62,000 nt of DNA from assembly GCA_905221605.1 (NCBI GenBank), contig CAJNDS010002407.1, positions 10,001-72,000 on the forward strand, written 5' to 3'. Below are positions 21,092 through 32,579 of the stretch, piece by piece. A program made the position numbers and the translations under genes. The notes under the pieces were generated by a model. It had not been told where the DNA came from. It saw only the letters and a program-made list of their open reading frames with translations, and did no database searches. The stretch comes from Symbiodinium natans. Its lineage: Eukaryota > Sar > Dinophyceae > Suessiales > Symbiodiniaceae. Each line of letters opens with the position of its first letter. Within the stretch, counting starts at the first letter, position 1.

Positions 21092-21800
21092 GGCGTTTAG
21101 GATTTGTGGACTTGGTTCCTGAGGCTTTGTGGCTTCAGGCCTTTAGGGGCTGTCAAGGTTGCAATATGGGTTTTAGTCAAAAAACACTCGCTTTGTGAAG
21201 TTTCTGTTCTAGTATGCATGTTCGTCTGTATACCTGCCCTATACTTGGTTTATTATTGGTTTTAAGGGTACCGAAGAGAGGGATTCCAGCACGGCGGTGT
21301 TCTGCAGAACGGTACCTCCAAGTCACCGTGCACTGCCCTAGAGTGATCCTTCGATCAGCTTGGAAAGAGCCCATTCGAAGGCGGCAACAAAGCAAGAACT
21401 TCTATAGCAGCCTCTGCAATGTGTGCCATAGTGGTGCGCTGCGCGTTTATAACGCTACCCTAAGCCTTCGAACCCACACATCCCCTTGAGTTTCTCTGGT
21501 TAGACCCCTACAAACCAACCCTAAACCCTAAACCCTAAACCCATAGGTTGCAACCTTTAGTAGTGGCCCCCCTGTTCAAGCGACAAACTGCCGAAATCAT
21601 TCAGGACATGCTGACTGTTTTGGGTCCCTCTTTAAATAAAACGTCCGGCGCCGTAAAAAAATTCCACGCGGCGCCCTTTAAAAAGATAACCGGCATTCGC
21701 TGCCCCTTTTGAAAACCTATCTAAACTCCTCCCTATTGAGAACCTAAACCCTAAACCCACACCCTAAACCTCAAAAACACTTCGCGCGCACTTTCCGCAG

Positions 21801-21879
21801 GAGCAGATAGCGCAAGTCCCACGCCTTGGCCGCTCACCAAAGAATCCCTGGGCCACGGCCCAGCCCCATTCCCCTAGGG
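21801..21879 (+). CDS. candidate exon
   Basis: TTTCCGCAG|GAGCAG to AGGG|GTTAAGGG. It reads EQIAQVPRLGRSPKNPWATA and then QPHSPRG. TTTAGGG repeats follow at once. Product not recognised. Confidence 0.35.
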
Positions 21880-22740
21880 GTTAAGGGTTTAGGGTTTAGG
21901 GGTTTAGGGTTTCGGGCCATTAGGGTTTAGAGGCGGTTGAAGGGTTTAGGTTTGGGGTTTAGGGCTTAGGCTTAGGGTTTTTTAGGCTTCTCCTGAAGCC
22001 AAACCCTCAAAGCATGATCCCCAAACCCCAACCTGCACCTCCCCCCATTCCCTCCCCCGGCCATCCCCACAACAAAAACCATACTGATCCCTGAGCCCCT
22101 GACTGACCCCACTGCTAAAGGTCTCAGAGTTTGGTCTCTGGGAGTTTCTTTCTTTGGGCCTAGGATAGTAAGCATGGATCTCTTTTGGGTCCCGGTTGTT
22201 TAACCCGCGGCCCTTTGGCAATTACGATGTATTGGAACACAAGTTATCGACCAACCGCTCAAAGGTCATCTCAGACCTCCGCCCCCTAAACCCTAACCTC
22301 AACCCTAAACCCTAAAACCCTCACCCTAAACCCTGAACCCGGACCTAACCCTACGAAGTTCCCTTCAATTCTGGAAGAAAAAGCAAGCTTCGCTGTACCC
22401 CCCCCTTCTAAATCCCAATCCCCTCGATGCCAACTCACAGCAGGCAGCAGCAACCCCGCCCCTCACCCCCCTCCCCCCAACTTCAAATCCCAAGGCCCCA
22501 GGCCGCCGATGTGCAAAACGCTGAGCCCCCAGACTCGATACCAAACCCTGCACCCTAGACCCTCAACCCCTGACCCTAAACCCTAAAACCTATAAACCCT
22601 GAACTAAACCCGCGCACCCAATGTGCAGATCTTAGGGTAATGCACGGGCTTCTCAGTGCCATAACTGGGAACTGTATAACGGGCATACCAACGGTGGGCT
22701 CCCAAGGCCCCTAGGGGTATGTCCGGGTTGCTAGCCATCG
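21880..22740. other. intron-like DNA, degenerate telomere tracts
   Basis: TTTAGGG-type tract (about 21885-21985), then CCCTAAA-type tracts (about 22280-22345, 22555-22610). No island has convincing splice support. Confidence 0.35.
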
Positions 22741-22744
22741 TTTG

Positions 22745-23110
22745 AACCCCCATATTCTTCCCAAATTATGCAATATCTTGCTATTGCAAATTGCATCGAC
22801 TGTATATTTATATTTGTTACTTTTTCCTTGTTATATCTAACTCTACAAACCTATTTACAGCCATCAGAATAACTAAAACCTGAGGCGTTTTTATTTAAGA
22901 AATGTTATTTCAACTATAAATCAAGCTATATTGTGTGCATGCTCTCATGTTATTCGTTTGATTTCTTGTCGCATGTAAAGTTGGTTTTTTGTTGTGTTTA
23001 TGCCATTCTGTCAAGTGTGCTCTCTAGTTGCCATGTAATTATGTGCGTCCATTAGTATTCTCACGTAATGCGGGGGGCACGATCGAATATAATTACGATC
23101 AATGGTGTTG
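22745..23110. other. AT-rich island
   Basis: Markedly A/T-rich compared with the surrounding GC-balanced DNA, without telomere-like repeats or inverted ends. It is followed by short open frames on both strands (23011-23450). One reads ADDRDIVDDEADQQAAAAPN before a stop. Origin unknown. Confidence 0.4.
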
Positions 23111-24537
23111 ATATTATAGGGTCCAGGGTTAGCACACTTACCTGACCCTATGGCAACAATGCAGACGATAGGGATATTGTGGATGATGAAGCCGATCAAC
23201 AGGCTGCGGCAGCGCCGAATGCGGCGCCTATATAAGGCCGCAGCCACCCGACAGCACCCAAAGCAAGCAGCGACGCTGCTGCTGCTCCGCAGCTGCTACT
23301 CCCTACACCCAGCTTTTCCTGTGAGGAACCCCGCAGCGGATGCGAACATTCCTGCTATGCAGCGACTGGGAAGGTGTAACTGCACTCATCACCACTCTTG
23401 GTACCAACAGGCTCAAACTGTTTCAGCCGCCGACTTTTTGATTTGACACCACCCGAACCACTTAGCGGCAGTTTCGATTTGAATTAGGCCTGACCGATTC
23501 GTCTTTGGCTACCAGCTTGTAAGATTAGCACCGGGGGGGGGGGGGGGGGGGGGAAAACCCTGCACCATCACGGAGTAACGATATAGGCTATAAGGCGCCT
23601 TGGCTGGACTTCCGCGTTTGGGAAGGGTTTAGAATGTTAGGTTTTTAAGGGTTTCGGTTTTGGATTTCGTTTTCTTTTTAGGTTTAGGGTTTAGGGCCAT
23701 TTTAGGGTTAGGTCTGTTTAGGGTTTAGGGTTTAGAGTTTAGAGTTTCGGGATTAGGCCGGTTTCGGGTTTAGGGGTTTAGTGTTTAGAGGTTTTAGGGT
23801 TTAGGGTTAGGGTTGAGGGTTGAGGGTTTTAGGGCGGTTTAGGTTGAGGGTTGGGCTAAGCCCTAAACCCTCAAGCCTGAACCCAGCCCCAACCTGCACT
23901 CACCCCCCCTTCCCGCAGCAAAAGTATACTATCCCTTAGCCCCATAAGCCTGAAAACGCCACCTTGCTAAAGGAACTCGTCTCTGCGAAGTTTTGCCTCT
24001 TGGGCATCTGGATAGGAAGCATGATCTCATTGGGTCCCCGGGTTAACCCGCGCCCTGTACAATTACAGTGTAGTGGACACAAGTTCGCGAACGATACCGT
24101 CCCAGAGGGTAAATCTCGAGACCTCCGCAGCCTGCCCTACACCCCCAAACCCAAATTTCACTTAATTGTTAACCCTCCACCCTTGAAACCCTCACGGAGG
24201 ACCGTAACCCTGAAAAACCATGGAGAGAAAAAAGCTTCGCGCATCCCGACCCTTCTAAACATCCCGCCTCACTGCCAACAGCATAGCAGCAGCACCCCCC
24301 CCCCCCCCCTCCCCCCCCACCTCAAACTCCCATGGGCCGCCCCAACACACACGAAGCTGTCTGGCTGATGTTGCAAAGCCGACTGATCCCCAAGTCTAAA
24401 ACAAACCCTAAACACCGCTGAACCTAAACCCTCAACCCTGAACCCCCGACCCCTAAACCCTACTGTCCTAGAAACCCTCAACCCGAACCCTAAACCCCTA
24501 ACCCTGCACAGCCCTAACCCTGTGTGGAGTTACCCAG

Positions 24538-24594
24538 TCCGTAAGACAATTGCCACTTCGATCCGGAGCTGCAGGCCATGAGCCCTCAAAGCTT
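24538..24594 (+). CDS. candidate exon with canonical donor
   Basis: TTACCCAG opens and GCTT|GTGAGTTC closes 19 codons reading SVRQLPLRSGAAGHEPSKL. GTGAGT is the strongest donor in the region. A CCCTAAA-type tract lies upstream. Product not recognised. Confidence 0.4.
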
Positions 24595-25020
24595 GTGAGT
24601 TCAGTGTTTCGTGTTTAGGTTACGGATTTTTAGGATAATGAGCCCTCTAGCTTGATAGCCTGCTGAGTATTGAGGTTTTCTTTGAGGGTTTATTGAGTTT
24701 AGGTTGTTTAGTAGTTTTTTGTGTTTACGGGCTTTGTTTGTGAGTTTAATGGTTTTGTAAAGAGTTTTGTAAGGGTTTAAAGGCAGGTTTTAGGGGTTTT
24801 AGATTTAAGTTGCGGGTTTTAAAAAAAAAAAAAGCTGCTTCGGTTTTTTTCAGGGCTCTGGGGATTCTGGGGGTCCGTTTCTGGCTTCAAAAATGTGTTT
24901 TCTTTGTTTAGGGTTTAGGGTTTAGGGTTTAGGGTTTAGGGTTTAGGGTTTTAGGGTTTTAGGTTGAGGTTTTTAGGTTTAGGGTTATGGTTTAGTTTTA
25001 GGTTGGATGCCAGAAGGCAG

Positions 25021-25088
25021 GCAACTTGCCCGAATCCCTCGTCCCTGGATGCCCCTAGCAGAAATCCGCGAGCCATTTAAACGAACCC
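25021..25088 (+). CDS. candidate exon
   Basis: After GGCAG the frame reads QLARIPRPWMPLAEIREPFK and then RT, ending at ACCCC|GTGTGG. TTTAGGG repeats precede it at a distance and CCCTAAA repeats follow. Product not recognised. Confidence 0.35.
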
Positions 25089-25353
25089 CGTGTGGCCGAA
25101 CCCTAAAACCCCAAACCCCTAAACCCTAAACCCTAACCCTAACCTAACCCTAAACCCTAACCTAACCCCACACTCTAACCTAGTTTCTGACTCCCCCCCC
25201 CCCCCCCCCCTGACTAGCCTTGCAAGATGTCCCGCAAGCCCCAAACCCCATGCACCCTCGGGTATCTCAGTTCAAGTTCCTAAACCCTAAACCCTAATCC
25301 ATAACCTAGACCCTATAACACTAAACCCACACGTCCACCCCCCAACACAAAAG

Positions 25354-25435
25354 CGCCATGCTCCCTGACCTGAATCGGCGCTGGCACCGAGGCGCTTACG
25401 GCGAAGTTACGCGGCTGCAGCTGGAACTGAGAGGG
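25354..25435 (+). CDS. candidate exon
   Basis: After ACAAAAG the frame reads AMLPDLNRRWHRGAYGEVTR and then LQLELRG, followed by GTTAGGG repeats. GAYGEV resembles a kinase glycine loop, but nothing else supports a kinase. Confidence 0.35.
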
Positions 25436-26045
25436 TTAGGGTTTTAGGGTTTAAGGGTTTAGGGTTTGGTTTTGGTTTTAGAGTTTAGGGGTTAGGGTTT
25501 AGGGTTAGGTTTTCGGGTCTAGGGTTTAGAGGGTGTAGGGTTTTTGTAGGGTTTAGTGCACAGGGTTTTGGGGTCTAGGTTTTCGGGTTTCGGGTGTTCG
25601 GGTTAAGTGGGGTTGCATTGAAGTTTCAGGGTACAGTAATCCATAGTTTCCGCCAACTAGGGTCCCCTTACCTCGGGTTTAGGGTTGGGGTTTGTGGGGG
25701 TTTATTTATATAGGGTACAGAGCCCGCGCCACATAGCTCCGAACACGGTTTAGGGTTAAGGCTTAGGGCTAGGGTTCCCGACTACGGTTCAAAGGTCGCC
25801 TTTCGGGTCTAGGTATCGGTCATCCCACCCCGAAACCAACTGGGAGGGCCCTCGTCTAGGGGACTTTGGACATCAAAGAACACGCAGAAGCTCTAAATCA
25901 GAAAAGCCACTGTCAGAACGCCCTCCTCTACCCCCGTAAACCCAAGCGCGATATCCCTAAACCCTAGCCCTACCCGAAACCCGAAACCCCAACCCTTAAC
26001 CTTAAGCCTCCCCGAACCCCACCCTCAACAAACAAGGCCTTAAAG

Positions 26046-26092
26046 GACGAGCCTCCGTCCTCCGCCGAAAGAGGCTGACCGCTGGGTCCTCA
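26046..26092 (+). CDS. candidate exon with canonical donor
   Basis: After TTAAAG the frame reads TSLRPPPKEADRWVL to CTCA|GTGAGTTG. Reading on through the donor also stays open (SELSLTGLSGQIR). CCCTAAA-like tract upstream. Product not recognised. Confidence 0.35.
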
Positions 26093-26129
26093 GTGAGTTG
26101 AGCCTAACAGGGCTTTCCGGTCAGATTCG

Positions 26130-26565
26130 GGCTTATGGTTTAGGGTTGTTAGGGTTTTTAAGGTCTTAGGGTTTAGAGTTTTAGGTCTAGGGATTTTAGG
26201 GTCTTGGGGGGAGGGTTTTAGGGTTTTAGGGGTTTCTGGCGAGTCGGGTTTAGGGTTTTTTAGTGTGTAGGTTTTTAAGGGTTTTAGGGTTTTAGGGTTT
26301 TAGGGTCCTTAGGGTTTTTAGGGCTTTTTCGGCAGATTCGGGTTAGGGTTTAGGGTGTTGTAGGGTCTATGGTCTAAGGGTTTTAGGGGTCTTAGTGTTT
26401 TAGGTCCAGGGTTTTAGGTTTTAGGGTTTAGGGTTTTAGGGTTTCAGGGTTTTAGGGTCTTAGGGTTTTAGGGTTTTAGGTTTTAGGGTCTAGGGTTTTT
26501 TAGGGCCTTATGGTTTAGGTTTTAGGTTTTAGGGTTTTAAGGTTTTAGGTTTTAGGGCTTAGTGC
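26130..26565. repeat. telomere-like array, TTTTAGGG variants
   Basis: Mixed TTTTAGGG, TCTTAGGG and TCTAGGG units over about 430 nt, G-rich on +. A possible 25-nt microexon (26573-26597, KLSSGLII, donor GTAAGA) follows. Confidence 0.7.
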
Positions 26566-27224
26566 GTTGAAGAAGCTTTCCAGCGGGTTGATTATAGGTA
26601 AGAGGCTTTGTTGGCAGGGTGAGAAGGTTAGGAGAGGTTTGCAGGTTTTCGTTTCGGACTTACAGGGTTATATCGGCCGGTCGAGCGGTGAGGTGGGTGT
26701 CAGGACTGGTTTTGCCTTGAACTATACGTCCCATCCATTAGGGCCTTCAGGCTTTTTGAAGGTTACGGCTTTCTCATCTCGTCTTAGTGACTTACCTGGG
26801 CCCCTAGTAAGGGGCCCTTTGAAGGGGGACCCCTGTTTTTTACCCTTATATACCCGGCAGACCCCAGGGGCCGATAATCCAAACCTTTTCAAGATGTAAC
26901 TACCCTTCGATTTCAGGTTTTGCAGGGGCTTAGGGGCTAGGGTTAGGGGTTTCGGGTTTAGGGTCTTTTGGGTAGTTGAAAGGTGCTGGGCTGAGGCTTT
27001 GCCCTCGCAAGGGGAGGGTCCATGGGCTTTGTTCGACTCTTCCCGGCTCACCTAGATGCCCCTAAACCCTCAACCCTAAATCGCAACCCTAGCTCCCTAA
27101 ACCCTTTGTGTTCTCGAAGTCCTATGCCTTGAAGGCTTCTTAGGGTAGGGCGGGTTGCGTGCTCATTCTGGGTCCCGAAGCCCTCCTAAACCACTAAACC
27201 TCTGGTAACCCATAAACACTAACC

Positions 27225-27385
27225 CCTGAACCCTAAAGCCTAAACCTAAACCTACAACCCTAACCCTAAACCCTAAACCCTAAACCTAAACCCTAAACCC
27301 TAACCCTAAACCCTAAACCCTAAACCCTAAACCCTAACCCTCCACCCTAAACCCTAAACCCTAAACCCTAAACCCTACACCCCAA
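27225..27385. repeat. telomere-like array (CCCTAAA)n with CCTAAA and CCCTAAC
   Basis: About 22 units with 6-nt and 7-nt variants, C-rich on +. The exon candidate at 27428 follows. Confidence 0.85.
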
Positions 27386-27427
27386 CTCCTTAAACTTAAA
27401 ATTTTCCCTAACGGCAAACTTCCTCCA

Positions 27428-27505
27428 GATGGGCAAGAGGCGTGCGTCGGGCTTTTTCTGTTCATGTTGCCTTTACTTCTGTCCCTATTGTTGGGGTTAT
27501 GGTTT
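27428..27505 (+). CDS. candidate exon, membrane span
   Basis: After CTCCAG one frame reads GQEACVGLFLFMLPLLLSLL and then LGLW, a strongly hydrophobic stretch flanked by TTTAGGG-type DNA downstream. A second frame is also open. Product not recognised. Confidence 0.3.
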
Positions 27506-28129
27506 AGGTTTGGGTTTGGGTTTAGGGGTTTAGGGTTTAGGTTTAGGTTTCGCCTGCGCCTTTTCATGAAAGGTGGACCCAGTCGTTCTACATCCCAACT
27601 ATAACATCCTTAAATATGGTAATATGAACCATATACCCTAAATCTAATCCGATTAGGCATATGGTCCGTTCTCTTAACCCATTGGTCCTTTTTTTCGGTG
27701 CCCTAAATGTTTTAGTCCTCCACAATAGTAATTTCAAAGGGACCTAACTTTAGATAATGGACCGTATTTACGTGCAAGTTCTCATCCGACACCCTAAACC
27801 CTCAACCCTAACCCTAACCCTACCCCTTAACCCTAACCCTAAACCCCTAAACCCGATTTTGAACCATACACCCTTAGAGGGTTCATCTGGTCCGCAATGT
27901 TTCAAGCCCCCGAAAACAAAACCCAGGTGGGGGGGGGGGGGCCCCACTTTTACCCTATTTGCCCTGGGAGCCTAGAATCCCCAACAGCGCTGTAGGGTGG
28001 AGGTTAGTTTAGGGTTTAGGGTGGTTTAAGGGTTTAGGGTCTGGGGTCAGCCTTCAAGCGCACCGAAAAAGTACCCACCCACCCAAGATCCTGATACTCA
28101 GGCGAGTACCGTTGGCAGCATTTTTCGTG

Positions 28130-28456
28130 ACCAAAAACCTCAAAATCAGCGGGCAAGGTCGAAAATTAGTGTTGCAATGTCCGAAGATTGTTAGCGGGCA
28201 AGGACCGAAAATTCCGCGGGCAGCTCCCGCAATTATCCGCAAGGGTCCGAAAATCAGTGGGCAAGGTCGTGGTTTCTCGGGACAGTCCGAAAGTCAGTGG
28301 CAAGGTCTGGGCCGCAATGGACCTTGCCCACTGACGTTCGGACCTTGCCCCTGATTTCGGTCCTGTGCCACTGATTTTCGGACCTTGCCCCTGTTCTTTC
28401 AGACCTTTCCTGCTATTTTCGGACCTTGCTCACGAATTTTCGACCTTGCCGCACAG
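28130..28456. repeat. head-to-head array of a 21-bp GGGCAAGGTCCGAAAATCAGT unit
   Basis: Six or so diverged copies of a GGCAAGGTCCGAAAATCAG-like unit run in one direction to about 28315. The array then switches to the reverse complement (ACTGATTTTCGGACCTTGCC) to about 28456. The whole can fold into one long imperfect hairpin. Confidence 0.7.
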
Positions 28457-28799
28457 TCAATTAACATTTATATTGTATATTGAAAGAGTTGTTTAGTTGT
28501 TTAGGGTTTTAGGGTTTTGTGGTTTAGCTTTTCGGGTCAAGGTGGGTTGACTGACGTGCGGTGCTCCATGGGTCCTTGCGGGGGGGGGGGGTCCCATTTG
28601 CCTTATAGCGGAACCCAACCCCCAAACCGCACTAGCACCTTGTGTTCCTAAAGCCAACCCAACAGCCGCAAGCCCTAAACCCGAACCCTATACACCCTTC
28701 AGCCCCTATACCCCAGCCCCAAACCCTAAGCCCTAAAGCCTAAACCCTACCCTAAAGCCTAAACCCTAAAGTAAACTCTAAAACCCTATATGGCTTTAG

Positions 28800-28870
28800 C
28801 TGGTTCCCGGAAATTGGCGGCGAAGACCCGCAGTTTGCCAAAGCCTGACGGAGCTGGTGACATTGCTAGG
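28800..28870 (+). CDS. candidate exon
   Basis: TTTAG to GCTAGG|GTACTCAG gives 23 codons in phase, reading GSRKLAAKTRSLPKPDGAGD and then IAR. The frame stays open past the donor into a hydrophobic stretch. CCCTAAA repeats lie just upstream. Product not recognised. Confidence 0.4.
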
Positions 28871-29173
28871 GTACTCAGAAGATTTATGGCTTTAGGCTTC
28901 GGGGCGCTGGTGCTTGTGTCGTGGGGTAGTTAGGTCCGGATTTGGGCCCTAAGTTCGGAACCCTTGTTACACCTTAAAGAGGGCCCCTCCTTCGGAGCCA
29001 TTGAAAGAAGTAAGGGCAATTGTTGTCGTTTAGATCTAGGGGTTTACGCCGTCTTGGTTTAGGGTTTTGTTTTTTCCGCCGTTTTATAATGCAGGTTCCC
29101 GTTTAAGGTGTAGGGTTTTAGAGTTATTAGAGTTTAGGGTTTAGGGTTGGGGGTGGGTTTGCCCCTAACCAAG

Positions 29174-29219
29174 CCAATTCGGGCACTACACTTTCGTTCT
29201 ACTCTGGGACCGCAACTGG
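29174..29219 (+). CDS. candidate exon with GA donor
   Basis: ACCAAG to CAACTGG|GATGTATGTTTAGGG. It reads PIRALHFRSTLGPQL. Short, with a second frame open. Confidence 0.3.
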
Positions 29220-29309
29220 GATGTATGTTTAGGGTTTTAGGGCCCTGGGACCCAGATTCCCCAAGCCTTGGAACTGAACCTCAAACATCCCGTTGTTACT
29301 AGCAAAAAG

Positions 29310-29516
29310 CCCCCCCCACCCCCTCCCCCCCCACCCCCCCCCCCCCTCCCGGCCCCCCCGCCCCCCCCCCCCCTCTCCGCCCCCCCTCCCCCCCCCCTCA
29401 CCCCCCCCCCCCCTCCCTCCCCCCCCTCCCCCCCCCCTCCCCCCCCCCCTCCCCCCCCCCTCCCCCCCCCCCCCCCCCCCCCCCCCCTCCCCCCCCCTCC
29501 CCCCCCTCCCCCCCCC
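29310..29516. repeat. about 200 nt of almost pure C
   Basis: C runs broken by single T or A, the complement of the 16.6 kb tract in composition. Pro-rich (+) and Gly-rich (-) frames here are artefacts. Confidence 0.9.
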
Positions 29517-29559
29517 ACAAAAAAAGATGAACACAGAAAAACCCTGCAGCCCCATTTAA

Positions 29560-30680
29560 AGTGTGCTTAACCCTGACCCTAACCCTAAGCCCTACACGGT
29601 TGCGTGCCCCGGTGCCCCAGAACACACTGTCCCGAGCCCGGTCTATCGTCCCCCCCCCTCCCTCCGCGAGAGCCGAGGTCATTCTTCTTCAATTTTGGAC
29701 TCGCTGTCATATGCCCTAGAATATGCCCTATTGCCCTATTCGTATGTGCCATTATATGCATTATAGCATATATGCCCGACATGCCCTCAACATACACCAT
29801 ACATACATACATACATCTATTAGAGATATAGCCAATGCCCTAGATTTCCAAGATGCTTTGTATCCCCCTATAGATGACCTATTCCCTAGGCCCATTCCCT
29901 CTTGCCCTATTCCCTATGGCCCTATGCCCTAGGCCCTAAGCCCTATCCCTCAGGGCGTGAGTCATCCGGTCGTGGGGTTTACGATGAGAACGAGGCACAT
30001 AGGGGGTGAGGGAAACCTAAAACCCAACCCGAAACCCGAAAACCCTAAACCCTAAACCCTAAACCCTAACCCAAACCCTAAACCACTAAAACCCTAAAGA
30101 CTTCCCCCCCCCCCCTTTTTTTTGTTTTTTTTCCCTGTCACTACCTTCTCCAGAGATTGTCACGGAGGCCCAATGACGCTGCTGCACATAATCTCCATCA
30201 TTATGTTTCGGGGTGGTCCCTGACCCAAAAACCTTGGGATGTTCCCCCCGTGTTCTAAACAGTCCTTTATAGTGAAAACAACTTTGGCTCCACTGGGCTG
30301 AACCCTGAACGCTGCCGCATCGGCGAGCTCTATGTCGTAATCTACTGCGGTTTTGGTTGTTAAGGCTTATATAGGTTCCATAGGGGAAGGAGGCCTTCCT
30401 TCCCAACCTGCCCCCCCATTTTGTGCCTGGTGTTTAGGTTTAGATTATGTTTCGGGTTTAGGGTTTTTCGGTTTTAGGTTTTTTAGGGTTAGGGTCTATT
30501 TTAGGGTTTATGGTTTAGGGTCTAATGGTTGAGTGTTGGCCGTTGGGAAGGATTCAGACAGCGGGGGGGGCCCCCATGAGTTTGTGATCAGGCATGCCTA
30601 GTCCCTGGTCGATCAGTTGAGCAGGTTCTGCCATGCTTTCAGCCTGAAATGAGCCTACAACCCTATAAACCCGAAACCCT
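29560..30680. other. repeat-rich intergenic or intronic DNA
   Basis: Irregular GCCCTA/CCCTATT repeats (about 29705-29945), a C-then-T homopolymer junction at about 30100-30130, and short TTTAGGG/CCCTAAA tracts. No exon can be supported. Confidence 0.4.
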
Positions 30681-30703
30681 TAACCTCCACAACAGGAAAC
30701 ACA

Positions 30704-32303
30704 ATGGGTTTGGGCAGATATCTGCTTATCTGTCCGTTTGCTTGCCGTTGTGGTAGCATTGACCGCAACAAATATGTGAACTTTTTAATGCTCAAACTCC
30801 AGGGTCGTCGTGCGACCCGAATCGTTCCGACCCACAAGTCATCGCCGCGTGTCACTATGACGTGGCAGTGTAAGACCAGCGATGCCTTCCCTGGACTAAC
30901 TCCTGGCCGCGGTGGTGCCACATGTCACCAGCTTGACGGCTCGATTGTCATAGTGGAGCTGCTTCGACAGGATGTGTGGCTATCCGACTTGCCCTCGTTT
31001 TTCGGTCCCGTTGGCCTCCGTCTGCCGAAACCGCTGTGGCTCAAACTTCTTACGCCTGATCTTTACGCAAATCCGCGCATCACAACGAATGTGTGACATC
31101 GAAACCTTGTACCTTTTCTTTCGGCAGTGGCCGCAGTGTTCTTCCCTGAAGCTTGGCAGACTCGTTCGGTACACGTTCTTTGCTGGCACTGGGCGATTGA
31201 TTTCCAGTTCTGCGGGACTGAGGTTGGACCTATCGCAACTTGGTGGTAAGCATCACAAGCAAGGTGGTCGTCGACACATCAAATGGTCATCTCTCGAGTC
31301 GGCAAGGCCTTGCAAACAGCATGTTGCCACCGCCCATCTTGGCTTTTTGCCTGGAACTCATGGTAAAATCGAACTGGCTTGATGGCCTCTGTTCCTCCAG
31401 GCGAACAGTGGGGAGCGGAGCTGTGCAGCCTGGAATCTCACTCCAGTGCAAAGCAAACAAGCTCCCCGTTTAGCAAGCGTATCCCTCTATCCCTCCTGCC
31501 CCCCACGGTGCCCACCGTGGCAGGAGTCTTGTCAATGCTCACAGCAGGCTCCTCGTCGCAGAGAAGCGCGGCCCAACCACTTGCTCTGAGTGTGGATGTT
31601 TCAGTTGTACTGCTGGAATCACGCGCAGCTGCAGTAAGCGGGGCAGATCGGAAAGAACCATGAGACCTGCGGAAAGGGACACCCTCGCTGATGGATTGTT
31701 CGTTTCGAAGGAACGTCGAAGCCATCATCTCTTGAAAAGCAGGGGCGCCCAAGACACTTCTTACCCCTTCAGTCCAGATTCGCCAGGTCAACTGGGAGCG
31801 AGAAGCTTGACAGAACGAGGAGCACGGCAGAAGGACAGAAGGAAAAGAAGGAGAAACGCACACTGGACAGCCACGAGAATAATGCTGCCAAGTCAGTTTT
31901 TGACAAGACCGTGCGCTCCATTCTTGACAACACGCCGGTTGCTTCAGCACGTGACTTCCGGGTCAACGTCCCGCGAGTGCTTTTGGCCATTCATAGAGCA
32001 GTAAGAACTGCAACCCAAAAAAAACCAAACTCAATGGTATCCGTGCAAAGGTGTGCGGAGGCTGCAGGCGTATCCGAGTTCACTGTGAGATCAAGCAGCG
32101 TCGAAGAGTTGGCCAAATGGCAGGGTTACCTGCAAGCTGCCGAGCGAATTCCACCTCAAGTCCGACCACATTCGATCCAGTTGCGTGGTGTGTTTGCATG
32201 TTTTTGCAATTTCTTCGGAACAGACATGAATATTCCTTTGAGAGATGAAATCTTGCATGGGCCCTTCTTCCATACCGTTCCACGCTGCATTCGCACTGCG
32301 TGA
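30704..32303 (+). pseudogene. degenerate copy of the 35.6-37.0 kb LRR gene
   Basis: The nucleotide sequence follows the intact gene at 35570-36987 through most of its length, but the frame is broken at least four times. Similarity moves between overlapping frames at about 30704-31096, 30972-31382, 31379-31663, 31660-32004 and 31911-32303. Shared blocks include RQWPQCSSLKLG, DLSQLGG, GSSSQRSAAQPLALSVD and the C-terminal LLAIHRA. At 30970/30971 the copy runs straight through the point where the intact gene has a 151-nt intron. This copy extends about 80 codons further 5' than can be traced in the other. It has a 50-nt GTAAGA...AAAG insert at about 32001-32050. A processed or otherwise intron-less pseudogene is the simplest reading. 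Confidence 0.75.
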
Positions 32304-32579
32304 ACATGCAGTTGAGTATTGCTGGGCATGGCCCCCCCCCCCCCCCATCGCATCAGCGACGACGTCTATGCAACAGAGCCAGTCTCTTTTTTTTCGGAGC
32401 TTTTTTTCTGCATGTATACCCACCCTCAAACCTTGGATGTTCTTGGACATCTTTAGCTCAAGGCTTGAGGCATAGCTATGGTCTAGCACGGTTTTCCGAG
32501 ATCATCCAGGTTGTGCATATAGCCCACGGCATGGGCATGGGCGCAAATCCTCCTGAGCACCCAAACACTTCTGAGGTCC

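Noticed and set aside
23011-23446. Overlapping frames of 78 and 98 codons on opposite strands
   Set aside because: Neither has paired splice signals or array context, and composition next to an AT-rich island is atypical. No product could be supported.
25354-25435. Protein kinase glycine-rich loop (GAYGEV)
   Set aside because: No other kinase motif (VAIK, HRD, DFG) is found in neighbouring islands, and a six-residue match is expected by chance.
29229-29570. Pro-rich and Gly-rich frames
   Set aside because: They are translations of the near-pure C tract on either strand.
31438-31950. 170-codon minus-strand frame
   Set aside because: It is antisense to the degenerate LRR copy, whose + strand similarity to the intact gene is clear.
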